Source: Acidobacteriota bacterium
GTDB lineage: Bacteria; Acidobacteriota; Vicinamibacteria; Vicinamibacterales; CAVVIG01
Direction of reading: 5' to 3'
DNA: 38,720 bases
Assembly (NCBI GenBank): GCA_003222535.1
Contig: QHWJ01000341.1
Location: forward strand, 1 to 38,720
In this document: piece by piece, positions 25,251 to 33,944 of the stretch
How positions within the stretch are numbered: the stretch's first letter is position 1
Layout: every line of letters starts with the position of its first letter
Notes under the pieces: generated by a model
The model's input: the letters and a program-made list of their open reading frames with translations, nothing else
The model's database searches: none
What the model was told of the DNA's origin: nothing
Program-made: the position numbers and the translations under genes

Positions 25251-26909
25251 TCAGGTCAGCTTCAACACCTGCTCCATGATCAGCCGCTGCTCGCGATCGG
25301 GATCCTTCACGACGCGGCTGACGTGATTGAACACCATCGTGTCGCGCGAGGCGGCCGAATAGGCCGGCCACTGTGGAAGCTGCGGCGTATTCGGATTTCC
25401 CGTCTTCGCGAAGGCCACCCATGCCGCGCTCACCCTGGCGGCGAGGGCGTGCGTTTCCGGCGCGTCTCCCGTCGACGCCTTTGACTTGCTGATGTTGTCG
25501 AATACGAACGGGATCTCGATCGCGTGCGGCGTCTTCAGGTGCGGCGCCACTGGCGTCTCCCAGTCGAACCGATACAGGTAGGCCGGCGCGCGGCCGAGGT
25601 CCGCTTTCCGTCTCGCCAGCTCCCTCGTGTACGTCCCTCGCGGATGATCGGTGCCGATCAGCATGTAGAGGTCCCACGGCGACGCCTCGGGATGCGCCTT
25701 GCGGTACACCTCGATCACGCGATCCGGTTCCCCGCCGATGACGGCTTTCACGCGCTGCATCAGCCCCGCCTCGTCGAGGTCGAGAATCTCGTTGCCGCGA
25801 TGGAAAAGCGTCTCCTCGGTGCGGTTGTAGCCGATGAGGAGCGGAATGTCCGCCGACACCGACGGCGCCTTCGGGTCGAAGGGGTGGCCCGGCACCGCCT
25901 TGCCGTCGATCGTCGGTGAGTGTGGCAGTGTCCCCGGGATGCTCGACTTGAATCTGCCCGCCGCCGCGTAGTAGCCCCGCAGCAGCTGCTCGACGGGGAT
26001 GCTCTGGAGCTCACGCGCGTGGTCCGGCTTCAACCCGACCTCGGCCATCAGCATCTCGGTTTCCTTCGTGGCGTCCTCGCGCGCCGGCAGGCGCAGGATG
26101 GCCCCGCTCTCGATGACGGCACGGTGAAACAGACCCGCGGCGCCCGGCATCGCCATGAGCGTCGCCACCTTTCGGCCTCCACCGGATTCACCGAAGATCG
26201 TGACCATGTTCGGATCGCCACCGAACCCGGCGATGTTGTCGCGCACCCACTCGAGCGCGGCGACGATGTCGAGCATGCCGGCGCAGCCGGACAGCGCGAA
26301 ATCTCCGCCGGCGACGTCGCCGAGATACGTGTACCCGAACGCATTCAACCGATGGTTGATGCTGACGACGACGATGTCGCCGCGGCGGGCGAGGTTGGTG
26401 CCGTCGTAGAGAGGGGAGGACCCCGACCCGGTGGCGAAGCCGCCGCCGTGCAGCCAGACCATCACCGGCCGCTTGCGATCGGCGGCCACGCCCGGCGTAA
26501 AGACGTTCAGGACGAGGCAGTCCTCGCTCTCCTTGCCAAGCCCCTGGCCGGACGTCGACGCCTGCGCGGGCCGTGCGCCGGGATTCGTCTGGGGTGCGCT
26601 CGGTCCGTACGCAAGCGCATCGCGCACGCCGGTCCACGGTGAGGGTTTGGTCGGCGGCATGAAACGGTTCTTCCCGTCCGTCGGTCCGCCGTAGGGAATC
26701 CCTTTGAAGATCTTGATGTGTTCGACAGAAGTTCCGCGGACCTTGCCGTACGCGGTCTCCGCAACAGACGCGGACGCGCTCGCACCATTGTTCGTTTGAA
26801 ACCAGGCCGCCCGACGGGTGGTGACCGGGTCGAACGGCAGGAGGAGGCCAGCCTGCGTCCCCGCAACCAACAGCGATGCCTGCTTGAGAAAGCTGCGACG
26901 GTCGTGCAT
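25251..26909 (-). CDS. Tat-exported type-B carboxylesterase
   Basis: The N terminus DRRSFLKQASLLVAG is a Tat signal. The 552-residue body is a type-B carboxylesterase/lipase: EDCLVLNVFTP at 130-139, oxyanion HGGGF at 154-158, nucleophile GESGGG with Ser242, a candidate acid in NRTEETLF, and the His of KTPHAIEIPFVF. The triad looks complete, so it should hydrolyse carboxylic esters in the periplasm. AAGGGGG lies upstream of the ATG. It is transcribed away from the gene remnant at 27004. Confidence 0.9.
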   Translation of the reverse strand: MHDRRSFLKQASLLVAGTQAGLLLPFDPVTTRRAAWFQTNNGASASASVAETAYGKVRGTSVEHIKIFKGIPYGGPTDGKNRFMPPTKPSPWTGVRDALAYGPSAPQTNPGARPAQASTSGQGLGKESEDCLVLNVFTPGVAADRKRPVMVWLHGGGFATGSGSSPLYDGTNLARRGDIVVVSINHRLNAFGYTYLGDVAGGDFALSGCAGMLDIVAALEWVRDNIAGFGGDPNMVTIFGESGGGRKVATLMAMPGAAGLFHRAVIESGAILRLPAREDATKETEMLMAEVGLKPDHARELQSIPVEQLLRGYYAAAGRFKSSIPGTLPHSPTIDGKAVPGHPFDPKAPSVSADIPLLIGYNRTEETLFHRGNEILDLDEAGLMQRVKAVIGGEPDRVIEVYRKAHPEASPWDLYMLIGTDHPRGTYTRELARRKADLGRAPAYLYRFDWETPVAPHLKTPHAIEIPFVFDNISKSKASTGDAPETHALAARVSAAWVAFAKTGNPNTPQLPQWPAYSAASRDTMVFNHVSRVVKDPDREQRLIMEQVLKLT

Positions 26910-27300
26910 CGATCACCCCCTTGATGTGGGCGGATTATAGCGCGATGGAACGCCATTCCTTCGAGGCCACTTGAACAACTCTCAACTCTCAGGTCTCAAA
27001 ACGAAGGCCAGCAAGATCTTCTTCCTGAACAGCATGAACGCCGACAACGCGTCGACATGATCAAGGAAGGCGTGATGATCGGCTCCGCCAACCAGCAGGC
27101 GGCCGAGGTCGGCCGGCTGTACTCGAAGCGGACGTGCCGTGGTAGGAGGCGGACGTACCGTGCCGGGGAGAACGTCACGCTGACGCCGACGCCTCGTGGC
27201 ACATTCATCCAGGAGTCCTCACGGGCTCCCGAGACATGAGGACCAGGCAGGGCGGCCAGCCCTGCCTCTCCCACGCGACCCGCTCGGATGCGGAAGGCGG
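26910..27300. other. Intergenic region holding a decayed gene tail and a hairpin
   Basis: This 391-base gap contains the gene tail annotated at 27004-27146 and a hairpin with an 8-bp stem, GGCAGGGC-ggcca-GCCCTGCC, at 27246-27266. The hairpin has no T tail and probably belongs to a dispersed repeat family or ends transcription of the cupin gene. Confidence 0.6.
27004..27146 (+). pseudogene. Frameshifted C-terminal tail, possibly an HpcH/HpaI aldolase-type protein
   Basis: Reading KASKIFFLNSMNADN, then a one-base shift to VDMIKEGVMIGSANQQAAEV and GRLYSKRT, then another shift to PW and a TAG stop, rebuilds a plausible protein end of the form GR-Y-KRTMPW. Two single-base losses explain all three frames. 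The ending resembles that of HpcH/HpaI-type aldolases as I recall it, but that identity is weak. Nothing of the rest of the gene is present. Confidence 0.45.
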
Positions 27301-27777
27301 CTATCGGACGCCAGCATTTACTGTCTGGTCTTCGAGCGGGATCGTGATCACCACGCGATTGTCAGGACCCAGGTTCCTGGTGATGTGACCTTTCCCGGTC
27401 GTATCTTCGATCAGGTTGATGTGCCCTGGACCGATGGCGACCTTCTGGCCGCCCGCGACCTCGATCTCCGCGCGGCCGCTGAGCGTGATGACGTACTGGC
27501 GCCGCGGACCGGTGTGCCAGGCGTCGGATGGCGCCGGCGGCCTGCTGCTGAATTGCACGCCGGTCGCCTTCATCATGTCGGATACCCCGCCGCCGGTCAG
27601 CTTCATCTCGATCTCCTGGGCGTGGCTCAGGCCATCCGGACCCGTGTAGATCCGCGTCATCAGGATCGGCTTGCGCGTCTGAGCGACGACGGCGTCCTGA
27701 TCCGTCTGCGCTCTCCACAGCAGAACAAATGATCCGACAAGGGCCACGACCGCCAGGGGCCTGGTGAATGATCTCAT
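27301..27777 (-). CDS. Exported cupin-domain protein
   Basis: The 158-residue protein has a signal anchor (AVVALVGSFVLLW) and a single cupin barrel: QYVITLSGRAEIEVAGGQKV is the first cupin motif and GPGHINLIEDTTGKGH the second. The metal-binding pattern is incomplete, since the first motif lacks its usual HxH, so it may be a structural or sensing cupin. GGGAGG lies upstream of the ATG. It follows the cytochrome c gene after 15 bases, so the two are surely co-transcribed. Confidence 0.82.
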   Translation of the reverse strand: MRSFTRPLAVVALVGSFVLLWRAQTDQDAVVAQTRKPILMTRIYTGPDGLSHAQEIEMKLTGGGVSDMMKATGVQFSSRPPAPSDAWHTGPRRQYVITLSGRAEIEVAGGQKVAIGPGHINLIEDTTGKGHITRNLGPDNRVVITIPLEDQTVNAGVR

Positions 27778-27792
27778 CGCGTCCTCCCTTTT

Positions 27793-28293
27793 TTAGGGCT
27801 TGTACGGCTTCGACGCCGCGCCGACGATCTGGGTGAGCGTCGGAATGTCTTTCAGTTCCGGCGCGTGACTCTTGAACGTCCTGATATACGCGTAGATATC
27901 CTTCGCTTGCCTGTCGCTTAACGTGTTTTCGGCGTAGTTCGGCATGCCGGTCGACGGCGTGGCGGGCGCGACGTTGGCGCGGAAGCGAAGGAACGACACG
28001 AAGTTCGCTTCGGTCGCCAGGTTGAACGACCAGTTCCCCACAAACGCCCGGCCCGTTTCCCCGTTGAAGCCGTGGCATGCGTAACACGAGTAGTTGTAGA
28101 AGAGCGTCTTGCCGTTCACCGCGTTGCCGGTCACCGGACTGGTCGGCGGCTGGGCGTTCCCAGTCCCTCCGCCGCGCGCGCCGCCTCGCCCGCGCTCTTG
28201 AGCCGTTGCGGGCTGTTGCGCACGCGTGACCATTGGCGTGACGAGCGCCGCGAGCACCAACGCGACGAGCACGATTCTGGAACGACCCTTCAC
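27793..28293 (-). CDS. Exported mono-heme cytochrome c
   Basis: A signal peptide (to about TRAQQ) precedes a Gly/Arg-rich linker (residues 33-43) and a class I cytochrome c domain. The heme site is CYACH at 70-74 and the likely axial Met is in STGMPNY (117). The C-terminal helix DIYAYIRTFK is typical. The start is GTG with AAGGAG seven bases upstream. Its place between a ThDP enzyme and a cupin suggests it takes electrons from a periplasmic oxidation. Confidence 0.9.
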   Translation of the reverse strand: MKGRSRIVLVALVLAALVTPMVTRAQQPATAQERGRGGARGGGTGNAQPPTSPVTGNAVNGKTLFYNYSCYACHGFNGETGRAFVGNWSFNLATEANFVSFLRFRANVAPATPSTGMPNYAENTLSDRQAKDIYAYIRTFKSHAPELKDIPTLTQIVGAASKPYKP

Positions 28294-28370
28294 GTGATGT
28301 CTCCTTCATGACCGGGAGTGGTGATTCAACCGGCCAAACGCGCGAGCTGACGTTCGCGCTTGCCGGCGTT

Positions 28371-30338
28371 TCACCGCGGTTGCGTGATGACGTCGATCAG
28401 GTACGGCTCGCCGCGCTTGACCGAATCGACGCCGCGCTTCAATGCGGCCGCGAGCTTCGCCGGGTCGGAAATCGGCCCTTCAGCCGCCATGCCGTATCCG
28501 GCCGCAATCCTGGCGTAATCGATGTACGGATCTCTCAACGAGCACCCGATGTGTCCCCGGTCCGCGCCACGGCCGCGTACGCCGGTCATGTACTGGATGA
28601 ACATGAGCTCCTGATGCCACGCGCGGTTGTTGTGCATCACGGTCAGCATGGGCAGCTTGTGATGTACGGCCGTCCACAGCACGCCCGGCGCGTAGTTGAG
28701 ATCGCCATCGGTCTGCACGTTGATGACGATGCGCCCGCGGCTTCTGGCGGCGAGAGCCGCGCCAACCGAGGCGGGAGCACCATAGCCCATGCCGCCCGCG
28801 CCCTGGCCGCCGAGGTAGCTGTAGGGCTTGTTGTGGTCCCACAACTGCGCGTGGTGGCCGCCGGAAAAACCGCTCGGCGACGACAGACACCAGTCTTCGT
28901 TCATGATGAGCGGCCACAGCTCCGCGTAAATCCGAGCGGTGCTGACCGGACTGCCGTCCCACCCGCTTCGCTTGCTCTCGACCGCCTGCGTGATGGCCTC
29001 GATGCGCGCATGCTGGTTCGCCTCGGCGTGCCTGGCGGACCGATCCTGAATCGTGTGGCGCTTGTCGGCCGTCAACTGACGCTTGACCTCTTCGATGATG
29101 AAGGGGAGGCTGGCTTCCGCGTCAACCTGTATGACAAGTCCTGCCAGGTCGCCCGTACCGCCCCGTCCACCTCGACCGGATCCGCCACTCCCGCCCCGGG
29201 CCCCACGTCCCGCGATGCCGCCGAACCCGATGTTGGTGGTATCGCGACTGAGCAGCGTTGCCAGGCCCGGACCGTTGAGTGCGACTTGAGCGCCCGGCGC
29301 TTCCAACCCGAGCGTGTAATCGTACGTCGCGCTCGCGCCGGGGCCGCAGAGCGGATGACGTTGCGGAAAGCTCATCGGCCCGCCGGTCGCGCTGGTACTC
29401 GTCGTCGCACCGACGAGCTCGGCCAGCTCCACGGCCTGTAGTACGCCACGAGGCGTCCGCAGCCGCCCGACCGCAATCCTCGGATTCTGCGCCTCGACGA
29501 GACCTCTCGCGATCTCTCGCGCCTGGCCCGAGTCGATGCCGGTCGTCTGCGGCGGTCTGTAGCCCGGCACGCTGACGCCACGGGCCTCTTCCTTCTGGAG
29601 CTCGATATCGAGCACCACGAGCGTCGGCGCGTTAGGGGGCGTGATGGCCTCGTTGTACGCGCGCTGAAGGGCAACCAGCGACTCCTCGAGCGTCCTGGGC
29701 TGCGCGTCCCACTTCGTGAAACTGCGGACCATGCCCGCCATATCGTTGGCGGTGTGCGCCGCAATGAAGCCTTCGTCTCGTCCAGCCAGCAGCAGCACCG
29801 GCGCGCGGTCGTAGTAGGCCTGGTAGATGGACATCGCCGCGTGCTGAATCCCGATGGTGCCGTGCAGCAACGCGGCCATCGGCTTGCCTTCAGCCTTGCC
29901 GTACCCATGCGCCATCGTCACGGCGGATTCTTCGTGCAGCGCCGTGATGAGCTCCGGCATCCTGTTCGGTGGAGTGCCGTAGTTGATGAGCGATTCCTGG
30001 AGCCCTTCGAAACTCGAGCCGGGATTCGCGGCGACGTATTCGACGCCCATGTCCTTGAGGACCTGGACCATCAGATCGGATCCCGGACGGGTGATCGCGC
30101 GCACCGACAAGGGTGGTCGCGCATTCCCGGCGTCTCGCTCGATCTGCCTGGCGCTCGGCGGCGGCGCGCTTCCGGATTGTTCCGCAGCGCCACCCGGCTG
30201 GCCCGCTCCCGCCCCAGCCGGTTGAGCCTCGACGCCAGGAACATCCGCCACGAGTGCCGCGGCGCCGGCTGCCGCGGTTGCGGCCGCGCCCTTGAGAAAA
30301 CCACGCCGGTTCACGGGTGCCTTATTGGACTTCGCCAT
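28371..30338 (-). CDS. Tat-exported thiamine-diphosphate-dependent enzyme
   Basis: A twin-arginine signal (NRRGFLKGAAATAAAG, residues 10-25) precedes a ThDP enzyme of the acetolactate synthase/benzoylformate decarboxylase type. The catalytic Glu is in ALHEESAVTMAHGYG (Glu136). The ThDP-binding motif runs from DGDLNYAPG (544-552) to HNN (569-571), with the first Gly of the usual GDG changed to Thr. A GRGARGGSGGSGRGGRGG insert lies at about 377-394. AAGGAG supports the ATG. Export of such a cofactor enzyme is unusual and implies folding before Tat transport. It probably acts on a 2-oxoacid; the substrate is unknown. Confidence 0.85.
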   Translation of the reverse strand: MAKSNKAPVNRRGFLKGAAATAAAGAAALVADVPGVEAQPAGAGAGQPGGAAEQSGSAPPPSARQIERDAGNARPPLSVRAITRPGSDLMVQVLKDMGVEYVAANPGSSFEGLQESLINYGTPPNRMPELITALHEESAVTMAHGYGKAEGKPMAALLHGTIGIQHAAMSIYQAYYDRAPVLLLAGRDEGFIAAHTANDMAGMVRSFTKWDAQPRTLEESLVALQRAYNEAITPPNAPTLVVLDIELQKEEARGVSVPGYRPPQTTGIDSGQAREIARGLVEAQNPRIAVGRLRTPRGVLQAVELAELVGATTSTSATGGPMSFPQRHPLCGPGASATYDYTLGLEAPGAQVALNGPGLATLLSRDTTNIGFGGIAGRGARGGSGGSGRGGRGGTGDLAGLVIQVDAEASLPFIIEEVKRQLTADKRHTIQDRSARHAEANQHARIEAITQAVESKRSGWDGSPVSTARIYAELWPLIMNEDWCLSSPSGFSGGHHAQLWDHNKPYSYLGGQGAGGMGYGAPASVGAALAARSRGRIVINVQTDGDLNYAPGVLWTAVHHKLPMLTVMHNNRAWHQELMFIQYMTGVRGRGADRGHIGCSLRDPYIDYARIAAGYGMAAEGPISDPAKLAAALKRGVDSVKRGEPYLIDVITQPR

Positions 30339-30400
30339 CTGTCACTCCTTCGGGTCGGGCCAGATGAGACGTGAGATGCTGACGTGCCGGACGCTGCTTG

Positions 30401-31522
30401 TCACTGTGTCAGTGCACCGGGACGCAGGGAGCGCGCGTCTGACAACGGCCCTCGTCGAGCCGTGTAGGTCTTGCTGAATCCGTTGCGGCCGTTCACGATG
30501 GTGAACCTGCCAGTGGGTTCCACTGACGCTTTGATCCAGTGCCCCTTGCAATCCGCGGTGTCCTCGAGGTTCGCGATCATGTCTTCCGAGGTGTTGTGGT
30601 TCGGCGCTTTATCCAACAGCGAAAGATGCCCTTGCCAGATGCCCTCGATTCCCGGGATCTTCGCGAGCCTTGCGTAACCATTTTTTTCGTACGGTGTTGT
30701 CTTCGTTCCCGCAGGTGTAGTCGAGCGGACCGTCGTGTCGACCTGCCCGAGGCCCTTTCGAGGCCCATTGTTCACGACGGCAACTTGAGGGCGGATCGCA
30801 TCGAGCAAAGCCGGCGATCCCGCTCCGTCAAAGGCCCCGTGACGGCCTGTCTGATAGACCGTCACCGTACCGAGCTTGTTGACCGGGCACACGAGCTCCA
30901 TCTCCTTTTCCCAGTCGAGATCAATCAGGGCGAGGAGCTTGAATCTGCCGAACGTGAGCAGCGTGCCAACCATGTTCTGATTTTCGGGGCCGGCGGGAGC
31001 CTTCTGTTCCGTGCCGGCGCAGAGCGGATTCGGCCCGCCGCCGCCAAGCGGTTTTGCGAGGAGCTTTCCATCCGATGCAACAACCAGCGCTTGAAGACCC
31101 TTGATGGGAATCTGATCTCCGGGCTTCACGATCGTCCGTTTACCTGCCGCGGCCGTTCTGTAGCTGTCGAGCCATTTCTGGTTCACCGGTTCGATCTCAT
31201 CCCCACGACCATAAAACCTGTCTATCGGCATCATCTTCGAGAGCGCAGCAAGCCCGCCCACATGATCGGCGTGGTAGTGACTGATCACCAGGTGGTCAAT
31301 CTTCTTCAGGCCGGCTTGTTGCGCGGCCGCATGGATTCGTTTGGCGTCCCGGTCATCGACCTCGAAACCGGTGTCAATCAGCATCGATTCCCCCGACGGA
31401 GACACGATCAACGTGGCTGCTCCGCCTTCGACGTCTATCCAATAGATGTCCAGATTTCGGGATTGCGCGTGGAGCATCGCCGGCGAAAGAAGCAGCAGCG
31501 CCAGAACAAAGAACCGCATCAT
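30401..31522 (-). CDS. Exported metallo-beta-lactamase-fold hydrolase (ComEC-like)
   Basis: The start is ATG at 31522 with AGGAGG five bases upstream; the frame is open to 31708 but the signal peptide MMRFFVLALLLLSPAMLHAQ fixes it. The 373-residue protein opens with LDIYWIDVEGGAATLI and LIDTGF and has the metal motif SHYHADHVGG (His82, His84, Asp86, His87). This is the ComEC/Rec2-type MBL layout. It is likely a periplasmic hydrolase of a phosphodiester, ester or lactone. It lies 62 bases upstream of the ThDP gene on the same strand, so it may head that operon. Confidence 0.85.
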   Translation of the reverse strand: MMRFFVLALLLLSPAMLHAQSRNLDIYWIDVEGGAATLIVSPSGESMLIDTGFEVDDRDAKRIHAAAQQAGLKKIDHLVISHYHADHVGGLAALSKMMPIDRFYGRGDEIEPVNQKWLDSYRTAAAGKRTIVKPGDQIPIKGLQALVVASDGKLLAKPLGGGGPNPLCAGTEQKAPAGPENQNMVGTLLTFGRFKLLALIDLDWEKEMELVCPVNKLGTVTVYQTGRHGAFDGAGSPALLDAIRPQVAVVNNGPRKGLGQVDTTVRSTTPAGTKTTPYEKNGYARLAKIPGIEGIWQGHLSLLDKAPNHNTSEDMIANLEDTADCKGHWIKASVEPTGRFTIVNGRNGFSKTYTARRGPLSDARSLRPGALTQ

Positions 31523-31784
31523 AACGGCCTCCTCGTGCTTCACTCCAGAAGTGGAAGGCGCAGCCGGGAACGACGCCCTGCCGGCGCATCGACTATCGGA
31601 TCGACTCACCAGGCCCTGCGCCAGATCATTCCTGACGACGTTTCCGCCGCAGTTTGCGCGTCCAAGGCGAAGCGCGTGCGAGTCTAACACCAAGGATGCG
31701 TTTCGCAACTCTTCAGGAGGAAGTTGTTCGCGCCGGGCTCAATCTTCCGGAGGGATCGGTCAGGTGAGAGCGAGGTTCAATCAA

Positions 31785-32396
31785 TCAGGAGAGCAGGCGC
31801 GCGAAGGCATCCGGATGCAAGCGCCATCCCAGCAATCCGGCGAGGCCCATCACGACCCCGCCTGCGGTCGGGATGAGCGCCAGCCAAAAGAGCCACGGCT
31901 TGTGGGTCAGCGCCGTCAACGCCAGCAGGGAAATAGCGAGCGCGATCAGCGCGTCACACAGATCGAATTGATCGTCGCGAAAGTTGAGCGCGTCGTACGT
32001 CTGCTGATCGCGTTCCGCCTGGACGCGCAGCTCTTCCTTCTTCTGCGCCTGATCGGCGACCAGCCGCTCGAACGAGGCGATCGCGTCGCGGTAACCGGCC
32101 TGTTGTCCGGCCGGAGCGCCGGCGGCCGCCAGCTTGAGCTGGGCGACGCTCGCCGCGGCCACTTCCTGGCGGATGTTCCGAGCCTGGTAGAAGTTCCAGT
32201 GATCCAGCTTGTCGGCCTGAGCCTGCTGCATCGCCTGCACGATGTTGTCGTCCTTGACCTTGGACACGCCGAGGAACGTCGCGAGGAGCGCCACGGTGAT
32301 CGCGACCCGCGTGCTCAGCCGCGCCTTCGCGCGATCGCGCGACGCATCTGCCATCTCGGCCGCATCGCTCGCCGATTCCAACGGATCGATATCCAT
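31785..32396 (-). CDS. DUF4337-like membrane protein
   Basis: The 203-residue protein has an N-terminal membrane helix (RVAITVALLATFLGVSKVKDD), a long coiled-coil-like middle rich in Ala, Gln and Glu, and two C-terminal helices (FDLCDALIALAISLLALTAL and FWLALIPTAGGVVMG). The DKLDHWNFYQARNIRQ motif is a hallmark of DUF4337. Function is unknown. The ATG at 32396 was chosen for the family's acidic N terminus; no good ribosome site is present. Confidence 0.8.
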   Translation of the reverse strand: MDIDPLESASDAAEMADASRDRAKARLSTRVAITVALLATFLGVSKVKDDNIVQAMQQAQADKLDHWNFYQARNIRQEVAAASVAQLKLAAAGAPAGQQAGYRDAIASFERLVADQAQKKEELRVQAERDQQTYDALNFRDDQFDLCDALIALAISLLALTALTHKPWLFWLALIPTAGGVVMGLAGLLGWRLHPDAFARLLS

Positions 32397-33011
32397 CGCC
32401 GGATTGCCGGGAATTCTAGCAGGACGGCGTGAGGAAAGGGCAAGGGGCAGAGTGTCGCCGATCTCGCCGGAACGGGCCCTTCGACTCACCGCTCATCCTG
32501 AGCCTGTCGAAGGATGAGCGTCTCGCTCAGGTGCGGAGACCGCATGGTTCGACAGGCTCACCATGAGCGCTCATCCTGAGCTCGAAGGATGCGTGCTCGG
32601 CTGTTAAGCGTGGCATTTCTTCACCAGCTTGGCCCGGACCTGACCGCGGAACGCCGGGCGCATCGGCGCCGACCGAAGTTGCCGTAAATTCGCACGCAGT
32701 TCCCGCGGTCGGCGGTGATGGTGACAACCGCGGGTGTCGCCGCTCGCCGCTCGTCTCTTCCTGCAGCCGCGTCGATTCCTGAGGCGCCGGCATCTCCCGC
32801 TTCGGCAACCGATTCCGGCCGCATCGCGGATCGGCGCGCCCGGTGCGGCCCTTGCCGTGTGCCGTGCGGCCCTGGATCGGCTCCACGTTCACTGCGGGAC
32901 TCGACCTCTCAGCACCGTGCGCGCCTGCCGGCCAGGGTCCTCGTTTCACAAGGGAGGATTCGATGTTCACTCCCGATAGAGTGTTCACGTCGTTAAATGC
33001 GCGGTTGAGGA
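32397..33011. repeat. Gene-poor region with GCTCATCC-type hairpin repeat cluster
   Basis: A stem GCTCATCC (32491-32498)/GGATGAGC (32512-32519) with the core CTGAGCCTGTCGAA begins a cluster of direct and inverted copies up to about 32590. This is a widespread intergenic repeat of soil bacteria. From 32600 to 32960 I see no gene; one minus-strand frame ends AKLVKKCHA at 32604 and could be a protein end, but it is too short to assign. Confidence 0.65.
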
Positions 33012-33028
33012 TCACCCGCGGGGATTGA
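32963..33028 (+). CDS. 21-codon ORF, possible truncated gene start
   Basis: GGGAGG five bases upstream of an ATG gives a good initiation site, but the frame (MFTPDRVFTSLNARLRITRGD) stops after 21 codons, inside the 3' end of the convergent gene. It may be a leader peptide or the stub of a lost gene. Confidence 0.3.
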   Translation: MFTPDRVFTSLNARLRITRGD

Positions 33029-33515
33029 CCGATCGGTACGCCGTCACGAACTGATCGACGAACTCGCTGACTCGATCGCTCAGGAGCGCGCGCAAGCGAT
33101 TGGAGGTCGCCAGCCCGAGACGATTCACGCTCCATGTCGGGCACTGCAGCGGCGTGCGTGTCTTCACGCCGCGCGGGAGCGTCACCTCCTGCATCAGCGA
33201 CACGTCCACTACATACGGCAGCGGCAACGACGCTCCGGGATCGGCGACGGTCACGTGGACGTAGAGATACGCGTCCGCGTCCGGCGTGATGGAGAGCCCT
33301 GCCTGGCGGAGCCGGCGTTCGACATCGCTTTGCAGCGCCTCGGTGGCGAGACCCAGGTTTCCGACCAGCGGCCCCAGGTCCTCGACCACCACGCTCATCA
33401 CGGTGAGGCCCGTCAGGCTGGCGCGCTCGACGGGCGAGTCCCCTGCGGCGGCGCGCGCAGGATGAGCCGCAAGAAACCCGGCGACGACGAACGGCATGAG
33501 TGTGCGCACGTGCAT
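33012..33515 (-). CDS. Secreted protein of unknown function
   Basis: From the ATG at 33515 the 167-residue product has a signal peptide (LMPFVVAGFLAAHPARAAAG) and then a mixed alpha/beta domain with LQSDVERRLRQAGLSI and DAYLYVHVTVADPG, somewhat like lipoprotein-type domains that test for small beta-sheet folds. The C-terminal half includes VDQFVTAYRSVNP. I do not recognise the family. The longer frame to 33941 is rejected because it overlaps the VapB gene and operator on the other strand. Confidence 0.65.
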   Translation of the reverse strand: MHVRTLMPFVVAGFLAAHPARAAAGDSPVERASLTGLTVMSVVVEDLGPLVGNLGLATEALQSDVERRLRQAGLSITPDADAYLYVHVTVADPGASLPLPYVVDVSLMQEVTLPRGVKTRTPLQCPTWSVNRLGLATSNRLRALLSDRVSEFVDQFVTAYRSVNPRG

Positions 33516-33659
33516 GACCTCACTAGCCGGACGCTCTGCAAAGCCGCAGGGCGGCGTTCGATCCCGTGGTCTGGTGACGCGGGGACTCGCCTTCGCGGCG
33601 GGGGAAGGCGAGGCCCTTGAAACCGTTCCGAAGGGCTCCGGCTGACGTCCCAGAATGAT

Positions 33660-33682
33660 GATATATACTAATGGTATATATC
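33660..33682 (+). promoter_or_regulatory. Palindromic operator of the VapBC pair
   Basis: A perfect 9-bp inverted repeat GATATATAC-taatg-GTATATATC sits 19 bases upstream of the VapB start. It is the most AT-rich stretch in the neighbourhood and overlaps the expected promoter. VapB-type antitoxins bind such palindromes with their toxin. Confidence 0.75.
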
Positions 33683-33701
33683 GAGACGGGGAGCCAATGC
33701 A

Positions 33702-33944
33702 ATGGCCACGACTGCGAAACTCTTCCGGAATGGCCGGAGCCAGGCCGTGCGACTGCCTCGCGAGTTCAGGTTCGAGGGCGACCGCGTTCGGGTGCGTCGA
33801 GCCGGCCGCGGTGTTCTCGTGGAGCCGATGTTCGCGAGCGTCGTCGAGTGGTTCGCGGAACTTGATCGCTTCGGAGCGGAACCATTCATGGCCGATGGGC
33901 GTCGTCAACCGCCCACACCTGAACGGGCGATCTTTTCGCAATGA
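33702..33944 (+). CDS. vapB: VapB-type antitoxin (AbrB/MazE fold)
   Basis: The 80-residue protein starts [19 protein letters not shown] followed by [10 protein letters not shown], the swapped-hairpin AbrB DNA-binding domain of VapB. The tail [15 protein letters not shown] is the usual toxin-binding helix. Its stop codon overlaps the VapC start (ATGA at 33941-33944). It should repress its own operon through the palindrome just upstream. Confidence 0.9.
   Translation: MATTAKLFRNGRSQAVRLPREFRFEGDRVRVRRAGRGVLVEPMFASVVEWFAELDRFGAEPFMADGRRQPPTPERAIFSQ

Noticed and set aside
32527-33144. Minus-strand 205-codon frame
   Set aside because: It crosses the repeat cluster and the 3' end of a real gene and shows no domain features.
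33516-33941. N-terminal extension of the secreted unknown protein
   Set aside because: It overlaps the VapB gene and its operator, while a normal signal peptide begins at 33515.
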